A DNA stretch of 45,487 nt from Cruorifilaria tuberocauda (GCA_013365365.1 JABVXU010000443.1:1-45487); one strand, 5' to 3'. Positions 12,701-24,199 are shown, counted from the first letter of the stretch. A program made the numbers and translations. The notes: generated by a model not told the origin, from the letters alone.

Positions 12701-13643
12701 AATACGATAAATTAAGATTTAGTATAAAGTATAACAGTATAGTATAAAAAAGTATAAAATATAGTATAAAGTATAAAAAATAACGATAATATTTAGGAAT
12801 TTCAGATTGAATAATTTGTAATAATATTTGAGAAAAATGATAAATGAACACACTGATGAAATTCTCGTGATCTATAAATCATCACATTTGATTTATAGAT
12901 CATGTCATTTATCTAATTCGCATACATCAATTTCAATAAGTGATCCAACCGAATTAGATCATTATTTGGAGAAAAAACGTGATTTACAACGATGTTTCAC
13001 TTTAAGAAATCTATTAAATAAATGTCGATTATCAAAAAAATCAATACAAACGTTTCATTGGATATCACAGGTTTACTCATTATTACTTTTCTTTTTAATC
13101 CTAACTTTAAATACCAGCAAGAATTCTTTGAAGAGTATTTTATCAATCTTGCAAACAGGTTATCTGTTTTTTTTTTTTATCAACGCTTATCATTAAATAT
13201 ATCATTAGATGATTGATGAAAATCTTGAATAAACAAGAATATAATTTAATGAATTTTAACATAATCCATTTTTTTTTCAAATGATAATTTTTAATGATAA
13301 AAGTTTCTAATTGAAACTTTGCAATTAGATTTTTAACCTTTTTTTTTACTCAGAAGTTTTAAATTTCTGATATATCTGATATATTTCTGTATTTCTCAAT
13401 GAAATTACTTATGATTTTATCACGAAAACAAAAAGGTAATAGTTTTCGTTATTGATTTTTCATACTTTATTAATGATACTTAAATACTGCAAGTGATAAT
13501 TCTACTACTTTCAGGTTATCTTTATGATAACATTCGTGTCATTTTGTTTATTCTATTTTCTATTATATCCAAATATGAAAGTGAGAATGGAAGATGCTGA
13601 ATGTGATCGGACAAAATCGGAATGGTTCGCCGAAATTACTTGA
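6787..13643 (+). CDS. Cys-loop ligand-gated ion channel subunit, divergent pore
   Basis: Thirteen exons (6787-6858, 7136-7257, 8228-8304, 8472-8536, 8921-9117, 10465-10583, 10803-10940, 11238-11377, 11524-11623, 11865-11940, 12444-12650, 12899-13070, 13515-13643) join in phase to 537 aa. Exon 1 encodes a signal peptide. The extracellular domain has the family pattern [19 protein letters not shown], the loop FLWHPDTF and a canonical Cys-loop, C197 to C211 with 13 residues between. N-glycosylation sites occur near residues 65, 96 and 265. Four membrane helices lie near 283-303, 311-327, 342-362 and 494-514. Residues 333-343 ([11 protein letters not shown]) and ITSWVSLW place it with GABA/glycine/glutamate-chloride type nematode subunits. 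The Pro-Ala-Arg motif before helix 2 is missing (here ETEFQDMVS), and there is no second disulphide in loop C. It is probably a neuronal or muscle receptor subunit; ligand and ion selectivity cannot be read from sequence. Confidence 0.95.
8632..8801. repeat. 44-base minisatellite in channel intron 4
   Basis: About four copies of a 44-base unit start at 8632, 8676, 8720 and 8764. Each is a 24-base half ending in CATTACTGTTAC plus a 20-base half ending in CATTATTC. The unit itself is therefore a diverged duplication. Confidence 0.9.
9305..9744 (+). mobile_element. Transposon-derived dispersed repeat in channel intron 5
   Basis: Contains two tandem copies (about 9305-9417 and 9418-9544) of a segment ending in GGAATAACAGCTTTACTTAT. 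A tail at about 9630-9740 has AATTGGAGATAAAGATTG. The same words, in the same order and orientation, recur at about 25550-25770 beside the BEL/Pao fragments, and related tails occur near 22120, 23630, 25930 and 26920. Probably an LTR or non-coding part of that element family. A 28-base duplication lies just before it (about 9161-9210). Confidence 0.65.
9745..9879 (+). repeat. 27-base minisatellite, five copies
   Basis: Five units of AAAGCTGATAAGCATGGAAA plus seven bases. Copies 1, 2 and 5 carry GGAAACGGATGT, and copies 3 and 4 carry GGAGACGAATGT. The unit length is a multiple of three, so all frames stay open, but it lies within intron 5. It grows directly out of the dispersed repeat, whose other copies have AAAAGCTGATAAAAG at the same place. 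Confidence 0.9.
11177..11246 (+). repeat. Tandem duplication carrying the splice acceptor of channel exon 8
   Basis: Two near-identical units about 36 bases apart each contain TTTACAGGTAATTAC. The downstream acceptor (exon from 11238) continues into membrane helix 1. The upstream one (exon from 11202) would read four codons and then reach TAA. Confidence 0.85.
12866..12904 (+). promoter_or_regulatory. Hairpin burying the acceptor of channel exon 12
   Basis: Arms 12866-12881 and 12889-12904 pair over 16 positions (one G-T wobble) around the 7-base loop TCACATT. The AG of the exon 12 acceptor, 12897-12898, lies inside the 3' arm. The arms are seen directly; an effect on splicing is inference. 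Confidence 0.7.
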
Positions 13644-13693
13644 TCATTCGCCACATCGCCCTCTATAGATTGTTTTATCAATTTATTGATTTG

Positions 13694-13699
13694 AATAAA
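13694..13699 (+). terminator. Polyadenylation signal of the ion channel gene
   Basis: AATAAA 51 bases after the channel stop codon, at the usual distance for a nematode 3' UTR. Confidence 0.7.
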
Positions 13700-15061
13700 A
13701 TCGAATAATACTTACTTTCGTTTACTTTTTTCCTGAGAAAATTTCTTAGAATTAAAATTTAAATAAATTATTAGCTAAAAGATTTATTTGTTTTTTTGTT
13801 TAAATTAGAAATGTTAAAATTTATATATCACTTATTAATTTCATATTTTTCATACGAACTTTGTTTAATTTCATTTAATTTTAATCAATCCATGAAGAGA
13901 TAAAAAGAATTTAAACTTTGATATTTACAAATATAAATTATTTTCCAATACTATTCAATATTTTCTGTATTTTGAAATTTCAAGTTTTCAAAATTTTTTC
14001 GAAATAGAATTGAAAACTTAATTAATTTTTTTATAGCTGAATATGAAAAATGTTGCAAAAAAAGTTATCAAATTGTTTGGAATTAACTTGAAGATTTGAA
14101 TTATTAATTAAGTAATTAAAAGAAAGTTTCTATTGTCTATTGGTTTTCCCAAAAAAAAAAAAAAAAACAAATTATTAAGCGTGAGAACTGTTTGGAATTA
14201 GCTAAAATGATTTGAGTTATTAATTAATTAGAAAAAAAGCTTACATGTCAATTACTATTTAATTATTATTTTCAATTATTAATGAAATTAAAAAATAACA
14301 GAAGGAAATTTTTTATTTTTCTCTTAAAAGATTCATCCATCTAAAATTCTCCAAAATACACTTAATATACAAAATATGCAATAATATACGAAAAATATTT
14401 TCAACTTATTTTTCCTCTCTCTCTCTCTCTCTCTCTCCCTTTCCTTGTTTTTTCATATTTTCAAATGCTCATTTTTTTTTTTGTTTAATCCTTGAAACAA
14501 AAGAAAGAATTACTGTGTTCCCATTTTTCTTTTCTTGGAATTTATTGTTTCTAATTAATTTGTTTAATTAATTCACAGACAAAGTTATTAATACTTTGCA
14601 AATTTATTATCATCATTGTTTAAAAAATTGATTTAATTGAATGTTACGTCATATGCGATCAATCAATCAATCAGTATTGTTTCGAATGAATTGGTAACTT
14701 TTGGAAAAAAAAAACTGATTATCATTTTTTTGTTTGTTGTTTTCCTCAACAAATGATTGCAAATGCATGATTTAATAATCGGATCAATTCCAATTTATAT
14801 TTAATTCAGTTTAGCATTCGCCTTATTTATCAGTGTGTTATCAATAATTTCCTGTTAATTTATCCATTCACAAAACTGATAACATTCACTTTCTTATTTT
14901 TAAATTGTAATTCGAAATTCTAACTCTTCGATATTTCTCAGCTAACATCATGCTAGCATCGTTTATTGTTTCTTTTCAATATGTTTCATTAGTAAAATCT
15001 CTTCACAAATCAGAAAACAAATATTTCATAATTGCAATTTGGGTATTTGAAATTACAAAAC

Positions 15062-15310
15062 TACAAAAAATACACAAACATACACACATACAAATGCAAA
15101 CACATACAAACGCATGCATATATTTACATACACACAAATACGTATACAAACATACACATACAAACACATACACGCACATGCCTGTAATGTACACACGCAC
15201 GCAAACACAGCTACGTATACACGTATATATATACTTACGTACACTACACGCACATGTGTGCACAAATATACCTACACATACACGTACACGTATGCATATA
15301 CTTACATATA
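15062..15310. repeat. CA/CATA-rich low-complexity array 1
   Basis: Irregular ACACAT, ACATAC and ACGTAT words, largely alternating purine-pyrimidine. Open frames on both strands here are only His/Thr/Tyr or Cys/Val repeats and are not genes. Confidence 0.85.
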
Positions 15311-15579
15311 CGGAATTGCTTAGTAATATATTAACCTTATCGAATTGCTCAGTACTTGTTTATAAATTTCATTGAAGTATAAAATGAGAATCAGCAAAAT
15401 TTAAAATGCTAATAGGCGAAACGAATAAGGGGAAGAGAAAGAAGGAAAGAGAGAGAGAGAGAGAGAGAAAGAGATGGAATAAATTATCATCAGATCCGTT
15501 CCCCTTCATTCGCAACAAACATTCAACATTGCGCATCCTCCCGTCAAAAAAAAATGAATAAAGATTTATAGAATAACAT

Positions 15580-16190
15580 GCACATGCACATGCACTTGCA
15601 CTTGCACGTCATTGTACACATGCATGCATATCAACGTACGCATACGCACACATACGCAAATACGTATGAAGAGATATTATACATGCATACATATACATGT
15701 ACACATACACACACATACATACATGCGTGAATACATACACATACGTGTACACACACATACATACATGCGTGAATACATACACACACATACACACGTGTAC
15801 ACACACGCGTAAACACACATACATACACATACAAACACATGCACTCAGACACATACATACACTTACATGTAGCACAATATACATATACACACACATACAA
15901 ATACATATACAAGATGCACACATACACACACATACAAATACATGTACACAGACACATACATACACTTACATGTAGCACAATATATACATACACACACATA
16001 CAAATACATGCACTCAGATACACACATACACACACATACAAATACATACACACAGACACAACATACACTTACATGTAGCACAAAATATACATACACACAC
16101 ATACAAATACATGCACTCAGATACACACATACACACACATACAAATACATACACACAGATACACATGTATAGACACCGATGGATGCATGT
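15580..16190. repeat. CA-rich array 2 with a 103-base higher-order unit
   Basis: Built of ACACAT/ACATAC words. From 15861 a longer unit beginning ACTTACATGTAGCACAA recurs at 15964 and 16067, spacing exactly 103 bases. The array therefore grew by duplication of a complex unit as well as by slippage. Confidence 0.85.
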
Positions 16191-16429
16191 GTACATTAAA
16201 GAAGCTTTGATCGCAAGAAAGCTTACCAGGGAAAGTATGGAGAAAAAAAAGGTTGTTATGGTAGGAGGAGAGGAGGATCGATACGTCTTCGCTTCATAGT
16301 TCGATGAAATTTAGAGAGGAGAGATGAGGGAGAGTGTTCCTCCCTCTCCCTATCACTCCGATCGCTTTATCTAGAGATATAAGCTTCCAGCAATCGATGA
16401 TTGGTTCTTTTACATTCCTCCCTTTTTCC

Positions 16430-16760
16430 CTTTACTATCACTTATCTTTTATTTTATTCCCCTATTTATTTATTTTATTTGTTTATTCACTTATCTGTCT
16501 TATTTATTTACTTTAATTGATTAATTAATTTATTTATTTTATCTAATCATGTATTTATTATTTTATTTATTTATTTACTTCATTCAATAATGTACTTATT
16601 GTTCAATTCTTCCATTTAATTTGTTCATTTATTTGTTTATTTAATGATGTATTGATCATTCAATTCTTCCATTTAATTTGTTCATTTATTCATTGATTTG
16701 TTTGTTTATTTATTTATTTATTTATTTATTTAATGATGTATTTATTATTCAATTTTATAT
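16430..16760. repeat. TTTA-rich low-complexity block
   Basis: Repeated TTTATTTATTTA runs with an imperfect direct duplication containing TTCAATTCTTCCATTTAATT (about 16600-16640 and 16659-16699). Confidence 0.75.
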
Positions 16761-17291
16761 TAGAATTTTTATAATAGCGAATTAATTTCTTAATTCTTTA
16801 TATCAAATTCTTAATTTTAATCAGTCTTTATCAATAATTTACCCTCTATCTCTTCCTATCCTATCTCTGCGATCTCTTCTATTTTCCGCTTACTTTCACT
16901 TCAGTAATACAATATTGTAAACTATAATAATTCGCTATCCATAAGTGCTGGGTGTTATACAAAAAGATAACATAGCATGATAAATAGTATGATATTTAAC
17001 TTTATCATATCGCTATCTTAATTTTATCATGATAGTCATTTATCCGATAATCAATTATTCTTCACAATATTTGACATCGCCATAATTCTTTTCCATCTCT
17101 TTCTTAGCACTATTTTCTTCCCCTTTTCCTATCTCTGTTGCAATGCAAATTATTTACCTATTTGATATTTACCTATTGACTTAATCTTACTACTACAATA
17201 ACATCACAGTAATTCTTTTCTCTCTTTTTGATTGCAACAATTTAAGCAATTGTGTATTTTCCTTTAGTGGATGGCAATTAGTATGAAATTG

Positions 17292-17363
17292 TTTCTCAAA
17301 TAATTGCTGGTTGTTGCCATGGAAAGGAAAAGGAAAAGTGACAACAGCGCCATTTTTGAGAAA
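17292..17363 (+). other. Imperfect hairpin, miRNA-precursor-like
   Basis: The 5' arm begins TTTCTCAAA and the 3' arm ends TTTGAGAAA. Inside the arms, after an internal loop, GCTG pairs with CAGC, followed by about six further pairs around a purine-rich loop of roughly 20 bases. The block is less AT-rich than its surroundings. The size fits a miRNA precursor, but the internal loop is large and there is no expression evidence. Confidence 0.3.
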
Positions 17364-18166
17364 TGAATGTTACGACTAAAAGCTAACTGTATGCTCAAAA
17401 GCACCTTTCATTCATTCATTTTAAAATCTTTACCTTAATTTATGAGATAATTTAATTTACCTTTCATTTTCATCAATATCATGTCATGATAATTATCGTC
17501 ATAATCATATATATCATGATAACATAATCAATAATGATAATTATTTTTGATGATAATTAGTAATATTTATGTTCTGATATTTTAATCAATCAATTTAGCC
17601 ATTTTTCTATTTGATCTGTTTGTTTATTTTATTTAATAATATTTATTTATTTAATATTAATATATTAATAGTAATATGTTATTCAATTTTATTGATTGTT
17701 AGAAAAAATCAATCAGTACAGTCAATATTTGATAATTGAAAAATTTTTAAATTTAATATATGAGATAATAATATATTAATTTCATGAATTATCATAAGTA
17801 TCATGATATCAAAAAATAATTATCACTAATTACCATTAAAATAATTATCACCATTTTTAATGATATAATAATTGATATTTTTTGGTGGAGTTTTTAATAT
17901 CGTATCGTAGATATATTATATTATTAATTTCATGTTATCATTTTCACATAGTAAAATTTAATTTATTGAATTCATATAAGTTATTGATTACTGGAATCAT
18001 TTCATTCTTCTCGGTATTATTTCATGTGATTTTTTCATTTCTTGAAAGATATACACGAAGTGTTTTTCTCTCACATAATTATCATATATTCTTTCATGTG
18101 ATAATTTCTATCTAAATAGTCAGTATCATTTATGCTTGATTTATTATCATTAATTATCGTGATTCA

Positions 18167-18177
18167 TCATCATTTAG
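18167..18177 (+). promoter_or_regulatory. Candidate spliced-leader acceptor of the solute transporter gene
   Basis: ATCATCATTTAG, five bases before the ATG at 18183. It decides between two in-frame starts: use of this site removes the ATG at 18132. Confidence 0.4.
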
Positions 18178-18182
18178 AGATT

Positions 18183-21100
18183 ATGAATGCAACAATGACA
18201 TTCAATGAATTAACGATGAAAATACTGGAAATAATAGAATGGCCTAACATTGATAGGAATTGCACATCGTTATCAGATCAACCATCAGCATATTTCTTTA
18301 TCAAAAGTAAGTTGAATTTTTTAAATATCAATTATTCTTTTTTTAATTTTCAAACTTATATCTTAACCGATTTTTTAATGATTAATCAAAATAATTCCAT
18401 AGCGATATCTTTCATCTATTCCATTCCTAATCATTTTATCATTATCATTATCAGTTTCTTTTTGTGCAATTCTATTTTATCCATTCGAGAAGTATTACTA
18501 TTTGTAGTTGTAAGCTTTGAGTTTTAACATTATTGATTGTTTATAACGGAGAGCCTTATTGGATTTAATTTTCGAGACAGTTATTTGAATTTAAGATTGG
18601 GATGTTCATGGAATAACAATAGAGAAGGAAAGAGAAAGAAAAAGAATAAGAAAGGAAGAGAGAGAGAGAGAGGGAGAATTAAGCTGATAATCGTAGAACG
18701 GAGTCCAATTGATCCCATCTAATGTATATAAATGTCCCTTTATTGGGTAGGATATGAACAAAAATCGTTTAGACATACAAAAGAAATGGACGGTAGACGT
18801 GACACACGTGGAAACATGACGAGTGGAATCGTACGTGAGAGAAAGCCACAGAAACACAAAACAGATAATTCCATGATAACCCGTCTGGTCCTTTGAAGAG
18901 GGACAGACGATGGAAATTAGGAAAATCATTTGATATTAATCATTCTAGGATTTTACATAAGAAGATAAAGAGTATGTATTAAAGTAAACGAGACACCTTA
19001 GCGAAATTCTTAATTAGAGATTGTGGTAAACAATTTTCTTATCATAATTTATCAGTTATAGGAAATACAAATCAGTAGTACTAATAATTTCCTTTCAACG
19101 ATTGTAAATCTTATCGATAAGAATTGCTATTTTAGTTATTATACAATACTTTGATAAGCTTTTATCAAGGCCTAAATGATAAGCCTTTATCATTGTGATA
19201 AACTTTTATCATCAAAACCTATCATGATAACAAAAAAAATATGTTAAAAGTGAAAGAAGATAGGCGAGAAAATAAAAAGTGTAATAGAATGATTGATAAG
19301 ACAAAAATGGATGGAAGCATTTTTTTTTTGAAGGAATGTAGGATGTATTCTTTATTTTTCGTTATAATTATCACATTATCATGATATATGAATGATTAAC
19401 ATTCATTTCATTCAAATATTTTTAGATGTACATGGCGCTCAGTTTATTCTCATATTACTTGCAACAGTTTTTACCTTTATTGTTTTACTGTTAGCAGCTG
19501 TTCAATGGTTTCATGTATGGATGTATGTTGCTGAAGAGAAACGACAAAATAAACTTTATTTTTTACTTTCATTATTTCCGGTAATTGTTTTAATTTCATT
19601 TCTTCTCTTTTTTTTTTTATGAATTCCTACAAGCAGCTATAATTTAATAGTTTATCGAAATTAAGATTTTTTCATTATGCTTATTCTTATTTATTTATTT
19701 ACTTAATTTATTATGCTACTTATTCTTTATTTTCTTACTTTGATCAGACTGTTTTCTCAAATACTAAAATTTTTTTTTAAAAAAAAAAGAGTAAATTATG
19801 ATAAGCTGTGTTGTTCTACTTTCGATTTCAACTCTTTTTTTTTGTTTCCAGAAAATTTGAAATAAATTAACTAACTTTAAAGATATTCTTAATGAATCTC
19901 TTTTTTTCACTGATAAAACTTAACACTGTCAAATATGAATTTTTTAATTTCAATATTTTAAATGAAAATTATTTTTTTTATACAATTTAAAGGTATCAAC
20001 AATGTGCTGCTATATCGGTATGATATCACCACGTACATCAGTGATAATGTCCTCACTTGGTGTTCTCTACTTTCTTACATGCCTATTTATACTGATTTCG
20101 CTGATAAGGCATTTATTCGGTAGTCGTGATACATTTGCAGCTATTCTTCTAATAGACAATAAGCCAATTGATTTTCAAAGTCCACCATTTTGTTGTTGTT
20201 GTTCATTTTTACCAAAAGCAAAAAGTACCGTGTGAGTTATTATTGATTTTTTTCACTTTTTTGTTTTTTTGAAAATATAAAATATAATTATTCTTCATAT
20301 AATTTCCCAAAAGATTTTCTTAATCTTTTATTTTATAGGCGTAATTTACGACAACTAGAATGGTTAGTCTTACAAGCACCAGTAGTTCGTGCAATGATCG
20401 TTACATTTAATGTGATTGCAATTGCAGAATGGCGTGAAGCTGCTAATAAGTATTTTCATTCCTTTTTTTTCTTTTGTTTCAATTATGATACTTGTTGTGA
20501 TACATGATACAAGTTATGATACAATAATAATATAACGTTGTAATTATAAATTTTAGAAATGATAGTTGTAAATTATAATTCTTATACGAATTTTATTAAA
20601 TATTTTCAATCAATTTAATTATCATCTTGTAAAACCATAAAAAATTATTGATTTATTCTAATACTGATAAATGATCTTGTAAATACAATATTATATCATT
20701 TATATCAGTTATATTGCAAATTTCGTTAATAATTACTTAATTAGTTTAGAATATAGAATCGATTGAATTTTTTTCTTTTCATTTCAGATATATACACTTT
20801 AGTGAAACGATTTCCGTTGCTTCTTTATTACTTGCTATTTTTGGTGTTCATACGTTAGCTCGTCTAACTTCCGTAAGTATATTTTCCGTGTAATTTTTTT
20901 TGTTTAAATTTGCTTTTTTAGTTGAAAAAAGAAAATAATTAATTTTAAAGGATAAACTTGCTGATTATGGATTCATGACAATATTTCGTGTTATTGATAC
21001 TGCACTTCTTTTTTTCACCGCTCAACAACCAATGATATTTGAGAATATTTTAATTCGATTTAATGTTTTAAAATGTGGTCCATTACTGTCTGCACATGAT

Positions 21101-21684
21101 AATGCTCGATGTTAGTTTGAAATTTTACAAAAACATTCTACATTTTTATTTTCACATTTCATTCCCGTAGACGTACATTCTCGTAGTAAACAAGAAATTC
21201 CAATATGTTTTCTAATTGTTGCAAGAATTTTTGAGAGCTAACAAAGTTAAAATCTTCAAGATAAATAAACTCTCAAACTAACGGATGTGTATTTCTTCTT
21301 TTCAAAAAAAGAATGAAAAGAAAAAATTTTATCGAATAATTTTATACTTTAATAATTATACATAGCAATTTATAAATTATTTTTTCGTCAATTAATTTTA
21401 AGGTTTATAATTAGTAACTATTCGATTTAACATTTCTATTCCTTCTTTATTTAATTAAAAAAAATTTTTTTTATAGCTGTAATGATTATATTTCAGTTAT
21501 ATGTAATTTTGTGATTATCGTGGAAATGTTATTATTATCATTATTTACATCTTTCATGGTTTCACCATCACGAAGTGCTCTATTCGATTTGTATGGTTCT
21601 AAGGGAAGAAATGATGTTCAATCCAGACTAACTGAGGAAAGCCTTTTGAGCAATCGTGAAACAGACGTTATTGTTTTAACTTAA
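18183..21684 (+). CDS. osta: Organic solute transporter subunit alpha family (SLC51A-like)
   Basis: Seven exons (18183-18306, 19426-19580, 19993-20231, 20339-20449, 20788-20872, 20951-21110, 21497-21684) join in phase to 353 aa. About seven membrane segments are visible, with an extracellular N-terminus bearing an N-glycosylation site (NCTS, near residue 26). Family marks are ISPRTS after helix 2, a cysteine cluster PPFCCCC (Cys160-163) in the loop after helix 3, AQQPMIFENI in helix 6 and EMLLLSLF in helix 7. These match the OST-alpha order and spacing. In vertebrates OST-alpha pairs with OST-beta to export bile acids and steroids across the basolateral membrane. Nematode relatives (osta genes) include one with a role at sensory cilia; which paralogue this is cannot be decided. 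An in-frame ATG at 18132 would add 17 residues, but an acceptor-like site at 18177 favours 18183. Confidence 0.94.
18630..18930. other. Polypurine run and less AT-rich block in transporter intron 1
   Basis: Within the first intron (18307-19425), a GA-rich run (about 18625-18680) is followed by some 230 bases distinctly richer in G and C than the rest of the intron. The block includes the palindromic CACACGTG near 18803. No splice-compatible exon was seen; a regulatory element is possible. Confidence 0.35.
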
Positions 21685-22570
21685 TGGCTAGCTTTATTGT
21701 AGAATATGAAATATGATAATTGTATATGAATTATCTTATCAAGAGTAATATTGCATTTGGATTTCTTGATTTTGATTTGCCGTAATTCGAGTTAAGTGAA
21801 GACTAGATTTCAGTAAAGAGGATTTTCTTTTGGATGTTATCAGATAATTATCATGCGTTTAGTTTCAATCTAATAGATCGTCGCTTTGATTTGTTGAATT
21901 GAAGGTTTGCTTTAGACTTTTCTTGTAATTGGAGTCCGGAAGAAATTCGTTTGAATGAAATGCAAGAAGACGGCTCAGTTAAAAAGAAACAGTAATTAAC
22001 TAATAGAAGAGATTTGCAAACAATTTATTTTTAAGGGTATGTTAAAATTTCACTAAACAGAAAGATAGCAAGGAATGCATTACATGGAAACATCATGATA
22101 CAGTTGGATATCAAGATAGTAACTAAGAGAAGAAATGGTTTCTATAAAGCAGTTAAACGATTAATCATTTGATGGAAGGGTGTTTAGATAAGTTTCACTT
22201 GCGATAAGACAGGAAATGTTTAGATGAATTTTTTCGATACAAATTGTTTTTATAATAATGCATTTATCTCACTTTGAAAATTGCAATCAGCTTTAAATCC
22301 TTGAATAATCGACTTTATTTCTTCATAATTCCTTTAATTGATGATATATTGTCAATAGAGAGGTTTTTTTTTCGGATATCACAAGCAGTTTCATTTTCCA
22401 GACGCCCAAAAAGCTGATAATTAGTATTTCAGGCGATAATTAAGTATCGCAGATACAAAAATAGAAACGATGGAGGATATTACTCCAAAGTGAATCGCAC
22501 AATAGATTTTCTTCTGTAATTGGTTCTTGAATATCTTTGATCCAGAAAAATCTCGTGCAATTCTATCCTG
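21685..22570. other. Intergenic DNA with a dispersed-repeat copy
   Basis: Follows the transporter stop; no close AATAAA was found. At about 22080-22260 it contains words shared with the BEL-associated repeat (AGAAGAAATGGTTTCTATAA, TTAATCATTTGATGGAAG, AGACAGGAAATGTTTAGATG). No gene is seen. Confidence 0.5.
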
Positions 22571-22790
22571 TTGAAAGTAAATCCAATTGCAAAAAAATCT
22601 TTTTTATATCGGATATGCTATGAAAGAATTAAATTAAGTGATAATTTTTCACCTATACTTTGGTTATTTACAGTGACTGATCGAACGACTTCAAAGTGTA
22701 ATGAATGTAATGAAGTAATCAGTGATCAATTGCAATTCCATATTAACAAAAGGATAAGTGATACGACAGATCAGACATTTTCCTTTGTTC
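22571..22790 (+). pseudogene. Fragment related to BEL/Pao reverse transcriptase, plus strand
   Basis: This segment is an inverted, roughly 90 percent identical copy of the minus-strand piece at about 22997-23180, judged by eye. That piece continues a recognisable BEL/Pao reverse transcriptase N-terminus. The translation includes NECNEVISDQLQFHINKRI, which resembles the start of the reverse transcriptase core. It lacks the rest of the enzyme and is a relic. Confidence 0.55.
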
Positions 22791-22984
22791 GGGATTGTAA
22801 TAATACCCCCGCTAAGTCGGGGAATGTAATCGGTCCGCGATATAGGACATTATTGAGACTTTTCTTTCCTTTAAGGTGCGCTGAAGCATCATAAACAATT
22901 CTATGTTTGGTAGTTGATTTATATTTATTAGGTTTATAATTTCATAATGTGGTAGGTAGTGGATAATGCTTATTTGATCTATCA

Positions 22985-23345
22985 TATCATTTATGGCAAT
23001 TATGCCTGATCTGTCGTATCACTTATCCTTTTGTTAATATGGGATTGAAATTGATCATTGATTACTTCATTACATTCATTACACTTTCAAGTCGTTCGAT
23101 CAGTGACTATAAATAACCAAAGTACAGGCCAAAAATTACCACTTAATTTCTAATTTGATTCTTTCATACCTATAAGACTTGATAATGCAATACTTTCTTT
23201 GAATCGATTCAAAGTATGTTCATCATCATCACGGTTATCGGGCTTATCCTGTATTCCTATGATTTCTAATTTCCAAAATCGATCTATATCTGGAAGATCG
23301 ATTTTGATTATCATAGGATACAATCATTGGCATATCTTGTAGGTC
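22985..23345 (-). pseudogene. BEL/Pao reverse transcriptase N-terminal relic, minus strand
   Basis: Minus-strand translation shows DIDRFWKLEIIGIQDKP followed by an acidic stretch and LNRFKESI, the typical entry to the BEL/Pao reverse transcriptase domain. Several stop codons and frame changes follow (one right after TDRTT). The region downstream is lost. Clearly non-functional. Confidence 0.7.
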
Positions 23346-23880
23346 GCATTTGAGATGAGTTATCGTGAAAATTTGTGTTTGACTTTGGAATTTGATTCAC
23401 AACTAATTTATCTACAAGGTTTTGTTCCTTGTATGAAGTTGGTAGGACAGTTAGTTTCTCGTTTAATTGAAGATTTGATCTTGTAACACAAGCTGATGTA
23501 AAACTTTATCAGTAGGAAAAGTGATTACAGCAACTAGTCGAAAAGATTATTCTTACTGGAACTGATCTTCAGATTATTTACATGATGTTTTGCAGCATAA
23601 AAGTTTTTAAGTATGAGAATATGACTGAATTGAAGACAAAGATTCCTGTGAGAACTGAATGGCTTTTTTTTTTACATGAATCTGATAGTGGAAAAACAAA
23701 ATGCAATATTAATCATTTGATGGGAATAGCTTTAAGTGGAAACAGGAAACAGTCTAGATAATGTAAAACAGTTTTTAGAATGTTCTAGAATACAACAAAC
23801 GTCTAGAATAAATGTAAACGGTTTTTAGAATGAAAATATGCTATTTACATACATTAAGTCTTCTTGAATTTATAGCGAAT
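23345..23880 (+). mobile_element. BEL-associated dispersed repeat, copy A
   Basis: Direct, diverged copy of 26640-27190. Shared words in order are TTTGGAATTTGATT, GTTCTGTTCCTTG-like, TAAAACTTTATCAGTAGGA, AAAGATTCCTGTGAGAA, TTAATCATTTGAT-like and GGAATGTTCTAGAAT-like. It may be an LTR or an internal non-coding part. With copy B it flanks the gag and pol relics. Confidence 0.6.
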
Positions 23881-24199
23881 GATCAATCATTGGAAAATTT
23901 TCAAATATTCGAATTTTCCGATACTACTGCCAGGACATTGAAGACCTCGGGAGTAATATATGCTTAGAGAGTTATAACGAAAAGTTTTCTCACTTAAATT
24001 TTTGGTTTAAATATTTATCATTATAATAGTTATAATTTCGCTTCTTCCAAAGAATCTACAACAATTTAGGAATTTCATTAATTCCATAACCTAACAAATA
24101 AAAACAAAGCGAAACAAGAATTATATAGTCAACTCATAAAACACTAACCAGGATAAAAAAAAAAAATTATAAAACAAGGATAAAAAATCAAACTTAAAA

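Larger units (their letters stand above)
13700..18166. other. Gene-free region with microsatellites
   Basis: No exon chain could be built. It holds a (CT)n run at about 14415-14438, CA-rich arrays, a (GA)n run near 15446-15470, a TTTA-rich block and many ATCATGAT-like A/T palindromes from 16970 to 18100. The long open frames inside the CA arrays are artefacts of a stop-poor repeat. Confidence 0.7.

Noticed and set aside
12414..12851. 145-codon minus-strand frame
   Set aside because: Antisense to channel exon 11 and its flanking intron. The plus strand has the phase-matched exon.
15003..16196. Many overlapping open frames rich in His/Thr/Tyr or Cys/Val on both strands
   Set aside because: They are translations of a CA-rich microsatellite that rarely forms stops. 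There are no splice logic, starts or family features.
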